Below are positions 8,687 to 16,773 of a DNA stretch of 62,747 nt, one piece after another. A program made the translations under genes and the position numbers. The notes beneath the pieces were generated by a model. The model saw nothing but the letters and a program-made list of their open reading frames with translations. It had not been told where the DNA came from and ran no database searches. Every line of letters starts with the position of its first letter. Positions within the stretch are counted from its first letter, which is position 1. Source of the DNA: Rubrivivax sp. (lineage in GTDB: Bacteria; Pseudomonadota; Gammaproteobacteria; Burkholderiales; Burkholderiaceae_C); contig JADMJD010000143.1 in the NCBI GenBank assembly GCA_018780805.1, forward strand, positions 1 through 62,747, in the 5' to 3' direction.

Positions 8687-10495
8687 TCAGATCGGCTCGG
8701 TGCGTGTCTGCAGCCACTGCAGCGCGTCACCGCTCACGCGCGGCGCCAGGCGCTCGCGCACGGTGGCGTGGTAGGCATTGAGCCAGGCCACCTCGTCGGC
8801 GCGCAGCAACGACGGATCAATGCAGCGGGTGTCGATGGGGCAGAGCGTGAGCGTCTCGAAGGCCAGGAAATCGCCGAAGCTGTTGCCCTCAGGCGTGACG
8901 GCCGGCACGTTGAGCACCAGGTTCTCGATGCGCACGCCCCATTGGCCGGGGCGGTACAGGCCGGGTTCCACCGAGGTGATCATGCCGGGCTGCATGGCCA
9001 TGTTCGCGTCAGGAATGGTCTTGCTGATGCTCTGCGGGCCTTCGTGCACGTTCAGGAAATAACCCACGCCGTGGCCGGTGCCATGGCCGAAGTCCAGGCC
9101 GTGCTCCCACAGCGGCACACGCGCCAGCGCATCCAGCATCGGGCTCAGCGTGCCCTGCGGGAAGGTGGCGCGCGACAGGTTCAGCGTGCCCTTGAGCACC
9201 AGGGTGTAGTCGCGTTTCATCGCCGCGCTCACCTGGCCGATGGGCCAGACGCGCGTGATGTCCGTGGTGCCGCCCAGGTACTGGCCGCCGCTGTCGATGA
9301 GCAACAGGCCGTCGCCCTTGATCACGGCGTGCGAGGCCGGCGTGGCGCGGTAATGCGGCATGGCGCCGTTGGCGTTGAAGCCGGCAATCACCGGGAAGCT
9401 CAGGCCGATGAAACCGGCGCGGCGGCTGCGGGCGGCCGAGAGGTGTTCGTCCACCGTCAGCTCGGTGATGTGTTCACCACGTGCCATCGCGGCTTCGAAC
9501 CAGGCGTAGAACTCGCACATGGCCGCGCCGTCTTCGGCCATGGCCTCGCGGATGTGGGCCGCCTCGGCGCCGTTCTTGCGGCTCTTGAACAGCGTGCTGG
9601 GGTTGATGGCTTCCACCACGCGTGCGCCGCCCACCCGCTCACGCAGGCCCAGCGTGATGCGTTTGGGGTCCACCAGCAGCACCAGACCGGCGCCCAGCGC
9701 GGCCAGCGCATCCCCGGCCGCGGCATAGGGCGCCAGCAGGATGCCGTCGGCCGCCAGCTTGTCGGCCAGCTTGTCGCTGATCTTGCCGCTGCCGACGAAC
9801 AGCGTGGCCGTCTCGGGTGCGATCAGCAGGTGCGCCAGGAACACCGGGTTGTAGGACACATCGCTGCCGCGCAGGTTGGTGATCCAGGCGATGTCGTCGA
9901 CGGTGGAGACAAAGTGGTGCGTGGCGCCGCGGTCGTGCATCGCGGCGCGCAGCTGCAGCAGCTTGTCGCTGCGCGGCACCGGTGCGTGCGGCGCCGTGTG
10001 TTCGTAGATGCGCTCGGCCGGCAGGCCAGGGCGGTCGGGCCAGATGGTGTTGACCAGGTCGTCGGCGGTGTGCAGCCGGGCGCCCGCGGCCTGCAGCGCG
10101 GCGCGCAGCTGCTGCGCCGCGGCCAGGGCCAGCACCTGGCCGTCCACGGCCACGGTGCCGCCCGGGGGTGTGTGCGCGGCCAGCCAGTCGATGTGGGCGG
10201 TGGCGGCGCCGGTGTTGATCTTCACCAGCGCGATGCCGCTGCCGGCCAGCTCGGCTTCGGCCTGCACCCAGTAGCGGCTGTCGGCAAAGACATGGGCGCC
10301 GTCCACCGTGATCACCAGGGTGCCCATCGAGCCGGTGAAACCCGACAGCCATTCACGCGCCTGCCAGCGCTGCGGCAGGTACTCGCTGAGGTGGGGGTCG
10401 GCCGAGGGCACGAGCAGGGCATGCCAGCCCCGGGCCACCAGTTCATCCTGCACGCGCTGGACGCGCAGTCGTTGGTCGGTGAGGCGGGTGTCCAT
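8687..10495 (-). CDS. Xaa-Pro aminopeptidase (aminopeptidase P, M24B family)
   Basis: 602 residues, the long three-domain form like eukaryotic cytosolic XPNPEP1 rather than the roughly 440-residue PepP. Two creatinase-like N-terminal domains precede the pita-bread catalytic domain. Dinuclear metal ligands are visible: LLIDSGGQY and GTTDITR (two Asp), DFGHGTGHGVG (His) and SVEPGLY (Glu). It removes an N-terminal residue before proline. The start at 10495 is supported by AAGGA nine bases upstream; a longer reading has no family similarity. Confidence 0.9.
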   Translation of the reverse strand: MDTRLTDQRLRVQRVQDELVARGWHALLVPSADPHLSEYLPQRWQAREWLSGFTGSMGTLVITVDGAHVFADSRYWVQAEAELAGSGIALVKINTGAATAHIDWLAAHTPPGGTVAVDGQVLALAAAQQLRAALQAAGARLHTADDLVNTIWPDRPGLPAERIYEHTAPHAPVPRSDKLLQLRAAMHDRGATHHFVSTVDDIAWITNLRGSDVSYNPVFLAHLLIAPETATLFVGSGKISDKLADKLAADGILLAPYAAAGDALAALGAGLVLLVDPKRITLGLRERVGGARVVEAINPSTLFKSRKNGAEAAHIREAMAEDGAAMCEFYAWFEAAMARGEHITELTVDEHLSAARSRRAGFIGLSFPVIAGFNANGAMPHYRATPASHAVIKGDGLLLIDSGGQYLGGTTDITRVWPIGQVSAAMKRDYTLVLKGTLNLSRATFPQGTLSPMLDALARVPLWEHGLDFGHGTGHGVGYFLNVHEGPQSISKTIPDANMAMQPGMITSVEPGLYRPGQWGVRIENLVLNVPAVTPEGNSFGDFLAFETLTLCPIDTRCIDPSLLRADEVAWLNAYHATVRERLAPRVSGDALQWLQTRTEPI

Positions 10496-10605
10496 GTCGG
10501 TGTTCCTTGCTGCTGCAGCCCACGATTCTAGGAGGGTGGACCCGCTTGACGCCACGCCCACCCCGGGGAACCATGGCGCCACCATGTGCAGCCCAGGAGA
10601 AGGCG

Positions 10606-11157
10606 ATGGCGGACCCACAGGCCGCGCTGGCCACCCAGCTGAAGAACATCGAAATCCGCACCGGCCAGAGCCTGGCCCACATGCGCGCGCTGATCGCCAC
10701 CAGCGGGCTGACCAAACATGGCGAGATCCGCAGCTGGCTGATGGACAAGCTGGCGCTCGGCTACGGGGATGCCAACACCGTGGTGACGCTGGCCAAACAG
10801 GCGCCTGCGGCGGCCGAGGCTGACCCGCTGGACGGCATCTACGCAGGCAACAAGGCCGCTCTGCGCGCCTTGCACGAGCAGCTGACGGCCGTGGTGGACA
10901 GCTTCGGCCCGTACGAGAAAGCGCCGAAGAAGGCCAACGTGAGCCTGCGCCGCAAGAAGCAGTTTGCCTTGATCGGCCCCGCCACCAAAGACCTGCTGGA
11001 GTTGGGCCTGAACCACAAGGACCTGCCGGCCCACCCGCGGCTCAAGGTGATGCCTGCCGGCGGCATGTGCCAGTACACCGTGCGCCTGGGCAGCGCGGCC
11101 GAGGTGGACGCCGACCTGCAGCGCTGGCTGCGCGCCGCCTACGACGCCGCGGGCTGA
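10606..11157 (+). CDS. DUF4287/DUF5655 domain protein
   Basis: 183 residues. The N-terminal half (IEIRTGQSLAHMRALIATSG followed by LTKHGEIRSWLMDK and LGYGDAN) is a DUF4287 domain. The C-terminal half (FGPYEKAPKKANVSLRRKKQ then FALIGPATKD) is a DUF5655 domain that resembles the fold used for binding transporter-like or nucleic-acid ligands. Function is unknown; no catalytic motif is visible. A strong ribosome site (AGGAGAAGG) precedes the ATG at 10606. The 3' end overlaps the convergent TAXI gene by 19 bases. Confidence 0.82.
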   Translation: MADPQAALATQLKNIEIRTGQSLAHMRALIATSGLTKHGEIRSWLMDKLALGYGDANTVVTLAKQAPAAAEADPLDGIYAGNKAALRALHEQLTAVVDSFGPYEKAPKKANVSLRRKKQFALIGPATKDLLELGLNHKDLPAHPRLKVMPAGGMCQYTVRLGSAAEVDADLQRWLRAAYDAAG

Positions 11158-12503
11158 ACGCTGCCGCTGCGCGCCAGGATGCGCTTGCGCACCAGGTGGA
11201 TGTGGGCGCGCAGGTCGTACAACTCGTTGGTGAAGGACAGCGGCACACCGATCTGCTCGGTCTGCGCGTCCAGCCGTTCGATCTCCTCGCGCAGCGCGGC
11301 CAGGTCGGCGCCGGGTGCTTCCAGCGCCTGTTCGATGGCGCGCAAGTTGGCGTACCAGCGGTAGACGCGTGAGCGCAGCCGCAGCGTCACGAGTGGTGGC
11401 ACGATGCGCGACAGCGGCAGCAGCGCCGCCAGCAGCGGCAGCAGCACGATCCACATGCGGTCGATGAAGTTGGCCAGCCAGAACGGCAGGTAACGCTGCA
11501 GCCAGGGTGGGCCGTTGCGCAGGTAACGCTCGGCGGTGTCGGCCAGCGGCCATTCGTCGGCGCGTGGGTTGGGGAACTCCCCGCGGCGGTGGAACCAGCC
11601 GGGCGGCGCATGGGCCTGTGCCGCGGCCTGCAACAGCAGCTGCATCAGCGCCGGGTGCAGGTCGGGCTGCACCAGCAGCGACGCGGTGGCGGCCACCAGC
11701 TGCAGGTCCTGCGGCGGCTGGTCGGCGGCCAGGTCCACCACGCCGCGCGGCAGCACCAAGGGCTGCAAGAAGGCGAAGCGCCGCGCGTAGGCGGGGGCCT
11801 GCGCAAAGCTGAACAGGCGCACGCCCGGTGTCTGCAGCAGGTACTGCACCAGCGGCGCTTCGGGTGCCGACACCAGCGCCAACGCATCGACGCGGCCCTG
11901 CACCAGCGCGACCACGCGGTTGACGGCCAATGATTCGCCCGCCACCAGCCCGGCCGCGGGCAGGCCGCTGGCGGCGGCCAGCTGGCCGAACAGCGGGCCC
12001 GAGCCGCCGCCCACAGGGCCGGTGTCGATGCGCCAGCCGGCCAGTTGTGCCAGCTTGTCGGGCGGCGCTTTCAGGCCCAGCCGCGGCAGGCTGTCTTCGC
12101 GGTAGAACAGCCACAGTGGCTCCAGTGCCACGCTGCCCAGGGACACCAGCGTTGAGTTCTCGGCGGCGGTGCCGTCGACGCCCCCTTGCACAAAGGCCGC
12201 CTGCACACCCGACGCCGGGTCGCGCAGCAAGGCCAGGTTGTCCGCCGCGCCCTGCGTGGGCCGCAGCGTCACCGTCAGGCCCTGGGCCTGCAGCAGCGGC
12301 AGGTAACGCTGCGCAAAGGCCTCGTAGGCCCCTTGGGCCGGGCCGGTGGCGATGACCAGGTGTTTGTCGGGCGTGGGGTCCAGCAGCCGCCAGGCGCCCC
12401 ACAGCAGCGCGGCCGCGGCCACCAGCACCACGGCCACCAGCGGCAGCCCGGCATTCACCAGGGCCAGCCGCCAACGGCCCGGAAGTGCAGAGGGTGATGC
12501 CAT
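11139..12503 (-). CDS. TAXI-family substrate-binding protein with membrane anchors
   Basis: 454 residues. One N-terminal membrane segment (about 12-35) is followed by a periplasmic binding domain beginning KHLVIATGPAQGAYEAFAQR, typical of TRAP TAXI-type solute receptors. A second hydrophobic stretch (MWIVLLPLLAALLPL) and a cytoplasmic coiled tail (REEIERLDAQTEQI) follow. This anchored version is common in Burkholderiales. No TRAP permease genes are adjacent, so the receptor is either an orphan or has a sensory role. The start at the ATG 12503 avoids an upstream low-complexity extension. Confidence 0.83.
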   Translation of the reverse strand: MASPSALPGRWRLALVNAGLPLVAVVLVAAAALLWGAWRLLDPTPDKHLVIATGPAQGAYEAFAQRYLPLLQAQGLTVTLRPTQGAADNLALLRDPASGVQAAFVQGGVDGTAAENSTLVSLGSVALEPLWLFYREDSLPRLGLKAPPDKLAQLAGWRIDTGPVGGGSGPLFGQLAAASGLPAAGLVAGESLAVNRVVALVQGRVDALALVSAPEAPLVQYLLQTPGVRLFSFAQAPAYARRFAFLQPLVLPRGVVDLAADQPPQDLQLVAATASLLVQPDLHPALMQLLLQAAAQAHAPPGWFHRRGEFPNPRADEWPLADTAERYLRNGPPWLQRYLPFWLANFIDRMWIVLLPLLAALLPLSRIVPPLVTLRLRSRVYRWYANLRAIEQALEAPGADLAALREEIERLDAQTEQIGVPLSFTNELYDLRAHIHLVRKRILARSGSVQPAAS

Positions 12504-12562
12504 GCCGGCACGATAGCGCAGCCCCGCTGCTAAGCTGCTGGCCACAACATCTGGAGACACCC

Positions 12563-13696
12563 ATGCCCGGACTGCGCCCCGACGTCGACCCCGACGGCCT
12601 GCTGGAATATTCGGTGGTCTACACCGACCGCTCGCTCAACCACATGTCGCAGCGCTTCCAGCAGGTGATGCGCGAGGTGAGCGCGACGCTGAAGGAGGTC
12701 TACAGCGCACGTTCGGCCATCATCGTGCCGGGCAGCGGCAGCACCGGCATGGAGGCCGTGGCGCGCCAGTTCGCCGGCGGCCAGCGCTGCCTGATCGTGC
12801 GCAACGGCTGGTTCAGCTACCGCTGGACGCAGATCCTGGAGATGAGCGGCATCGCGCCCGACCCGGTGGTGATGAAGGCCCGGCGCACCGGTCCTGGCGC
12901 CACCGCCGCCTTTGCCCCTGCGCCCATAGCCGAGGTGGTGGCCGCCATCCACGAACACCAGCCCGCACTGGTGTTCGCGCCGCATGTGGAAACCTCCGCC
13001 GGCCTGATGCTGCCGGACGACTACCTGAAGGCCCTGGCCGACGCCGTGCACGCGCACGGCGGCCTGCTGGTGCTGGACTGCATTGCCAGCGGCGCGGCCT
13101 GGGTGGACATGCGCGCCACCGGGGTGGACGTGCTGCTCAGCGCACCGCAAAAGGGCTGGAGCAGCACGCCCTGCGCCGGCCTGGTGATGCTGTCCGACAC
13201 GGCCCGCGCGCGCATCGACGCCACCACCAGCAGCAGCTTCTCGCTGGACCTGAAAAAGTGGCTCTCGATCATGGAGACCTACGAAGGGGGTGCCCACGCC
13301 TACCACGCCACCCTGCCCACCGACGGCCTGGTGCACCTGCGCGACGCGATGAACGAGCTGCGGGCCTTCGGTTTTGCGAAGGCACGTGACGCGCAGTTCC
13401 AGCTTGGCCGCCGGGTGCGTGCGATGCTGGCCGAACGCGGCATCCCCAGCGTGGCGGCGCCGGGCTTCGAGGCCCCAGGCGTGGTCGTCAGCTACACCGA
13501 GCGGGCCGACTGGCAGAACACCGCCGCCTTCCGCGCGCTGGGCCTGCAGGTGGCCGCCGGTGTGCCGCTGGCCTGCGACGAAGGGCCGGACTTCAAGACC
13601 TTCCGCGTGGGCCTGTTCGGCATCGACAAATGGCAGCACCTGGACCGCACCGTGGCGCGGCTGACCGAGGCCGTGGAGCAGGCCCGCCGTGGCTGA
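12563..13696 (+). CDS. Class V PLP-dependent aminotransferase (alanine-glyoxylate type)
   Basis: 377 residues. The fold is that of the alanine-glyoxylate/serine-glyoxylate aminotransferase group. The cofactor-binding acid lies in LLVLDCIASGAAW and the Schiff-base lysine is K197 in LLSAPQKGWSS; the early region IIVPGSGSTGMEAVARQF binds phosphate. The exact amino donor is unknown. The ATG at 12563 follows GGAGAC. It overlaps the DUF1653 gene by eight bases and heads a run of small genes up to 15259. Confidence 0.85.
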   Translation: MPGLRPDVDPDGLLEYSVVYTDRSLNHMSQRFQQVMREVSATLKEVYSARSAIIVPGSGSTGMEAVARQFAGGQRCLIVRNGWFSYRWTQILEMSGIAPDPVVMKARRTGPGATAAFAPAPIAEVVAAIHEHQPALVFAPHVETSAGLMLPDDYLKALADAVHAHGGLLVLDCIASGAAWVDMRATGVDVLLSAPQKGWSSTPCAGLVMLSDTARARIDATTSSSFSLDLKKWLSIMETYEGGAHAYHATLPTDGLVHLRDAMNELRAFGFAKARDAQFQLGRRVRAMLAERGIPSVAAPGFEAPGVVVSYTERADWQNTAAFRALGLQVAAGVPLACDEGPDFKTFRVGLFGIDKWQHLDRTVARLTEAVEQARRG

Positions 13697-13952
13697 ACAT
13701 CGGGCTGAACATGGGGCCGGCGATCCGCTGCCGCCGCTGCCCAGCCTGCCGCTGGGCCGCTACCGCCACTACAAGGGCGGCGAGTACGAGGTGATCGGCG
13801 TGGCCCGCCACAGCGAGACATTGGCGCCGCTGGTGCTCTACCGCCCGCTCTACAACAACAGCGGTCTGTGGGTGCGGCCCTACGAGATGTTCCGCGAGAC
13901 CGTCACCATCGCCGGCATCACCCAACCCCGTTTTGCACAGGTGCACGTTTGA
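13689..13952 (+). CDS. DUF1653 domain protein
   Basis: 87 residues. After a proline-rich N-terminus it has the family core GRYRHYKGGEYEVIGVARHS, then ETLAPLVLYR and LWVRPYEMFRETV. This small beta-rich domain is widespread and has no assigned function. It overlaps the aminotransferase gene by eight bases and the following VOC gene by four, so it sits inside an operon. Confidence 0.88.
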   Translation: MAEHRAEHGAGDPLPPLPSLPLGRYRHYKGGEYEVIGVARHSETLAPLVLYRPLYNNSGLWVRPYEMFRETVTIAGITQPRFAQVHV

Positions 13953-14341
13953 AGCTCGGCTACACCATCGTCTACGTGCCCGACGTCGCCGCGTCGCTGG
14001 CCTTCTTCGAACGGGCCTTTGGGCTGCCTCGGCGGTTCCTGCACGAGTCCGGCACCTATGGCGAGCTGGACACCGGCACGACCACGCTGTCGTTTGCCGC
14101 TCATGAACTGGGCGACGGCAACTTCGCTGGCGGCCACGTGGCCGCGCACAGCTCGCCGCAGCCGCTGGGCATGGAGCTCGGCCTGGTGACCGACGACGTG
14201 CCCGCCGCCCATGCCCGCGCGCTGGCCGCCGGCGCCAGCGAACTGGCGGCGCCCAGCAGCAAACCCTGGGGCCAGACGGTGTCGTGGCTGCGTGCGCCCG
14301 ACGGCACGCTGATCGAACTCTGCACCCCGATGGGCGGCTGA
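13949..14341 (+). CDS. VOC-family (glyoxalase-like) protein
   Basis: 130 residues with the paired beta-alpha-beta-beta-beta modules of the VOC superfamily (YVPDVAASLAFFERAFGLP at the start; WLRAPDGTLIELCTP at the end, whose Glu is a usual metal ligand). The start is a TTG at 13949 that overlaps the preceding stop (TTGA); there is no ATG in the right place. Likely a metal-dependent lyase, dioxygenase or resistance protein; substrate unknown. Confidence 0.8.
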   Translation: MKLGYTIVYVPDVAASLAFFERAFGLPRRFLHESGTYGELDTGTTTLSFAAHELGDGNFAGGHVAAHSSPQPLGMELGLVTDDVPAAHARALAAGASELAAPSSKPWGQTVSWLRAPDGTLIELCTPMGG

Positions 14342-14358
14342 ACCCGGAGGAACCCGCC

Positions 14359-14733
14359 ATGCACGCCCTGGTCATCTTTGCCAAGAACAAGAAGCGCGTC
14401 TCGGCCTTCTACCAGCGTACGCTGGGCCTGGTGGTGACGGCCTCGGACAGTGGGCACGACCTGCTGGAAGGCCCGGGCATCGAGCTGGTGATCCACAGCA
14501 TCCCGCGCCGTCACGCCGCGGACATCACCATCACCAAGCCCCCCGCGGTGCGTGAAGACACGCCGCTGAAACCCGCGTTCGACGTGCCCGACCTTGACGC
14601 GGCGCGTGTCGCGGCCCAGGCCACCGGCGGCTTCCTGAAACCCGCCGAGGCCGCGTGGACCATCCGCGGCCGCAGCGTGCTGGACGGCTGGGACCCGGAA
14701 GGCAACGTGGTGCAGTTCCGCAGCCCAATCTGA
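14359..14733 (+). CDS. VOC-family (glyoxalase-like) protein
   Basis: 124 residues. A second, clearly different VOC protein, starting with ALVIFAKNKKRVSAFYQRTL and ending with VLDGWDPEGNVVQFRSPI. The last residue at the usual C-terminal metal position is Q rather than E, so metal binding may be lost or altered. Ribosome site CGGAGG at 14345-14350. Eighteen bases after the previous gene, same operon. Confidence 0.8.
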   Translation: MHALVIFAKNKKRVSAFYQRTLGLVVTASDSGHDLLEGPGIELVIHSIPRRHAADITITKPPAVREDTPLKPAFDVPDLDAARVAAQATGGFLKPAEAAWTIRGRSVLDGWDPEGNVVQFRSPI

Positions 14734-14758
14734 TCCGCCCGCCTCACCGGAGAACACC

Positions 14759-15259
14759 ATGCAAGGCCCGCTGCACCAGCTGTCGATGACCGTGCTGATG
14801 ACCCCCGACACCGCCAACTTCTCTGGCAACGTGCACGGCGGCACGCTGCTGAAGCTGCTGGACCAGGCCGCCTACGCCTGTGCCAGCCGCTACGCCGGGC
14901 GCTACGTGGTCACGCTCAGCGTCGACCAGGTCACCTTCCGCCAGCCGGTGCACGTGGGTGAGCTGGTCACGCTGCTGGCGTCCGTCAACCACACCGGTCG
15001 CACCTCGATGGAGGTCGGCATCAAGGTGATCGCCGAGGACATCCGCAGCCAGAGCGTGCGCCACGTGAACAGCTGTTTTTTCACGATGGTGGCGGTGGAC
15101 GATGATCGCCAGCCGGCGGCCGTGCCACCGCTGCTGCCGGCCACGCCCGAAGAGCGCCGCCGCCATGCCGCAGCGTTGGTGCGCAAGGAGATGCGGGTGG
15201 AGCTGGAGCGGCGCTTCAAGGCCCTGCGGGCCGAGCCGGCGGCGGACGCTGGCGGCTGA
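14759..15259 (+). CDS. Acyl-CoA thioesterase (hotdog fold, YciA/BACH type)
   Basis: 166 residues. The hotdog motif NFSGNVHGGTLLKLLDQAAY with the catalytic Asp, followed by RYVVTLSVDQVTFRQPVHVG, is diagnostic of cytosolic acyl-CoA thioesterases of the YciA/BACH group. It hydrolyses acyl-CoA to free acid and CoA. The charged tail after about residue 125 is typical. It closes the plus-strand run that began with the aminotransferase. Confidence 0.88.
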   Translation: MQGPLHQLSMTVLMTPDTANFSGNVHGGTLLKLLDQAAYACASRYAGRYVVTLSVDQVTFRQPVHVGELVTLLASVNHTGRTSMEVGIKVIAEDIRSQSVRHVNSCFFTMVAVDDDRQPAAVPPLLPATPEERRRHAAALVRKEMRVELERRFKALRAEPAADAGG

Positions 15260-15272
15260 TCAAGCCTGTTGA

Positions 15273-16067
15273 TCATCCCCGCTGCATGCCGCCCTGCAGC
15301 GCCCCCAACCGCTGGATCGCACCCGTGCGTTCGTCGAACAGCGCCAGCCGCAGGTCCAGCGCGCCGCGGTGTTCTTCTAGCGGCAGCCAGGGTGCGCCCA
15401 GCGCCGCCCACTGCACATCGCTGAGCCGCAGCTCGCCGGTCAGAAAGACCTGCGGGGTGGCACGTTCACCCTCGAAGGATGCCGCCAGGGCCTGGCCACC
15501 ATCGGCCGGCCGGCACAGGCCGTGCGCCATGGTCTGGTCGAAGACCAGCAGGTCGCCGGGCCGCAGCAGCACCTGCAGGCCGGCGTGGGGCATCACAAAG
15601 GCCACGTCGTCCACCACCAGTGCCAGCAGCCAGAACAGGCAGCGCGGCCAGTGGCGGGCCACGTCGTTGTGGAAGCCCGCGCCGCGGGCGCTGAGGTAGT
15701 CGATGCGACCGAGCACGCTGCGCCGGTAGCGCCCGGGGGTGGTGCCCAGCACCCCGGTGTGCTGCAGGGCCGCTGCAATGTGGCGGGGCAGGTCCTGCAC
15801 GGCTGGTGCGGCGGTGGCCAGGGCGGCCCAGGTGGTGCGGGCGTAGTTGACGTCTGAAAACCCCTGCACCGGTGCGTCCGCCTGTCCGTGGGCCGCCAGC
15901 GCTGCACACGAGGCCGGGTCCAGGAACGTGGTGCGCAGCACATGCACCTGGCCCCAGGGCGCACGCGCCAGGCCGGCGTGGCGGGCCTCGTCGCTGCGCA
16001 CCGCAAACGCGCGGAAGGGCGGCGGCACCCGGTGCCCATCGGCCCCGAAGACCTGGTGCGTCGTCAC
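15273..16067 (-). CDS. Putative 2-oxoglutarate/Fe(II)-dependent oxygenase-like protein
   Basis: 264 residues. A possible facial triad is present: H133 and D135 in GAGFHNDVARHW, and H182 in FDQTMAHGLCRP, preceded by RPGDLLVFDQ, which is the strand arrangement of 2OG-Fe(II) dioxygenases. The usual 2-oxoglutarate arginine some ten residues after the second His is not obvious, so the assignment is tentative. The start is a GTG at 16067 without a strong ribosome site. Function unknown. Confidence 0.5.
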   Translation of the reverse strand: MTTHQVFGADGHRVPPPFRAFAVRSDEARHAGLARAPWGQVHVLRTTFLDPASCAALAAHGQADAPVQGFSDVNYARTTWAALATAAPAVQDLPRHIAAALQHTGVLGTTPGRYRRSVLGRIDYLSARGAGFHNDVARHWPRCLFWLLALVVDDVAFVMPHAGLQVLLRPGDLLVFDQTMAHGLCRPADGGQALAASFEGERATPQVFLTGELRLSDVQWAALGAPWLPLEEHRGALDLRLALFDERTGAIQRLGALQGGMQRG

Positions 16068-16084
16068 CGTGCCGGGGCCGTGGC

Positions 16085-16369
16085 TCAGCAGCGCCCTGAG
16101 CGCCGGCTGCGCGGCTGGGTCTTGTCCAGCTCGGCGATCTGCTGCTTCAGCAGGATCAACAGCGTGCGTGCGTGTTCCACCGGCAGCAGCAAACAGGTGG
16201 GCGCATCGGACTCGTCGCGCGCCGGGCGGGCCATCACCAGGGCGTCGATGCTCAGCGCCAGCTGGCCCTTGTCGTGTTTGATGGACTTCAGGCGCTGCAC
16301 TTCGATGTCGTAGGTCTTCAAACGGATCTCCGGGCTACAGGCATGCAGCGATTGTCGGTGCAGCCCCAT
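16085..16369 (-). CDS. Small hypothetical protein
   Basis: 94 residues, starting at an ATG at 16369. I do not recognise it. It has an ordered-looking core (EIRLKTYDIEVQRLKSIK and HDKGQLALSIDALVMAR), a leucine-rich helix near residues 65-85 (VEHARTLLILLKQQIAELDK) and a basic tail. The longer open frame upstream (to 16660) is the shadow of the next gene and is excluded. It follows that gene by about 40 bases on the same strand, near a chemotaxis receptor. Confidence 0.5.
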   Translation of the reverse strand: MGLHRQSLHACSPEIRLKTYDIEVQRLKSIKHDKGQLALSIDALVMARPARDESDAPTCLLLPVEHARTLLILLKQQIAELDKTQPRSRRSGRC

Positions 16370-16407
16370 CGCCTGGTCCGCCGCCTGGCCGCAGATCCGG
16401 TTGGCGT

Positions 16408-16761
16408 TCAGTCCTTGAGCCAGGGCATCGAGGCCGCGCCGCGCTCCGATCCCCGCCGGCGTGACCGCAGCACGGCATCGAAGCCCTGCTTGCCGCCGTT
16501 GGAGATGCTTGTCAGCAGCCCGGCGACATCGTCGCGACTCAGGTCCGTGGTGTCGGGCCGGAACTGCTTGATCGCCAGCGCGAGGATCTCCTTGGACACA
16601 CCCTGGTGCGTGGCCAGCACGGCGAACATGGCCGCGAAGAGATCGGGGATGCCCTGACACAGGGCGCCGATGCGGGCGAGCGCCTGGGCTGGCGTGCTGC
16701 GGGCGCTTTGCAACACCCAGTCGACGTCAACGCTGTCGGTGCAGGGTTCCGTTGAGTTCAT
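16408..16761 (-). CDS. Hypothetical protein
   Basis: 117 residues, not recognised. The sequence is mainly helical (ALARIGALCQGIPDLFAAMF; VSKEILALAIKQFRPDTTD) with a basic C-terminus. It begins 12 bases after the stop of the chemotaxis receptor gene on the same strand, so it is probably cotranscribed with the receptor and the 94-residue gene behind it. That position suggests, but does not show, a link to signalling. Confidence 0.55.
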   Translation of the reverse strand: MNSTEPCTDSVDVDWVLQSARSTPAQALARIGALCQGIPDLFAAMFAVLATHQGVSKEILALAIKQFRPDTTDLSRDDVAGLLTSISNGGKQGFDAVLRSRRRGSERGAASMPWLKD

Positions 16762-16773
16762 TTCGCCAGACCC

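Noticed and set aside
8768..10531. 587-codon plus-strand open frame opposite aminopeptidase P
   Set aside because: Antisense shadow; the minus-strand protein has complete M24 metal ligands.
16370..16660. Upstream extension of the 94-residue gene
   Set aside because: It overlaps the 117-residue gene in another frame and its sequence is Arg/Ala/Gly-rich shadow.
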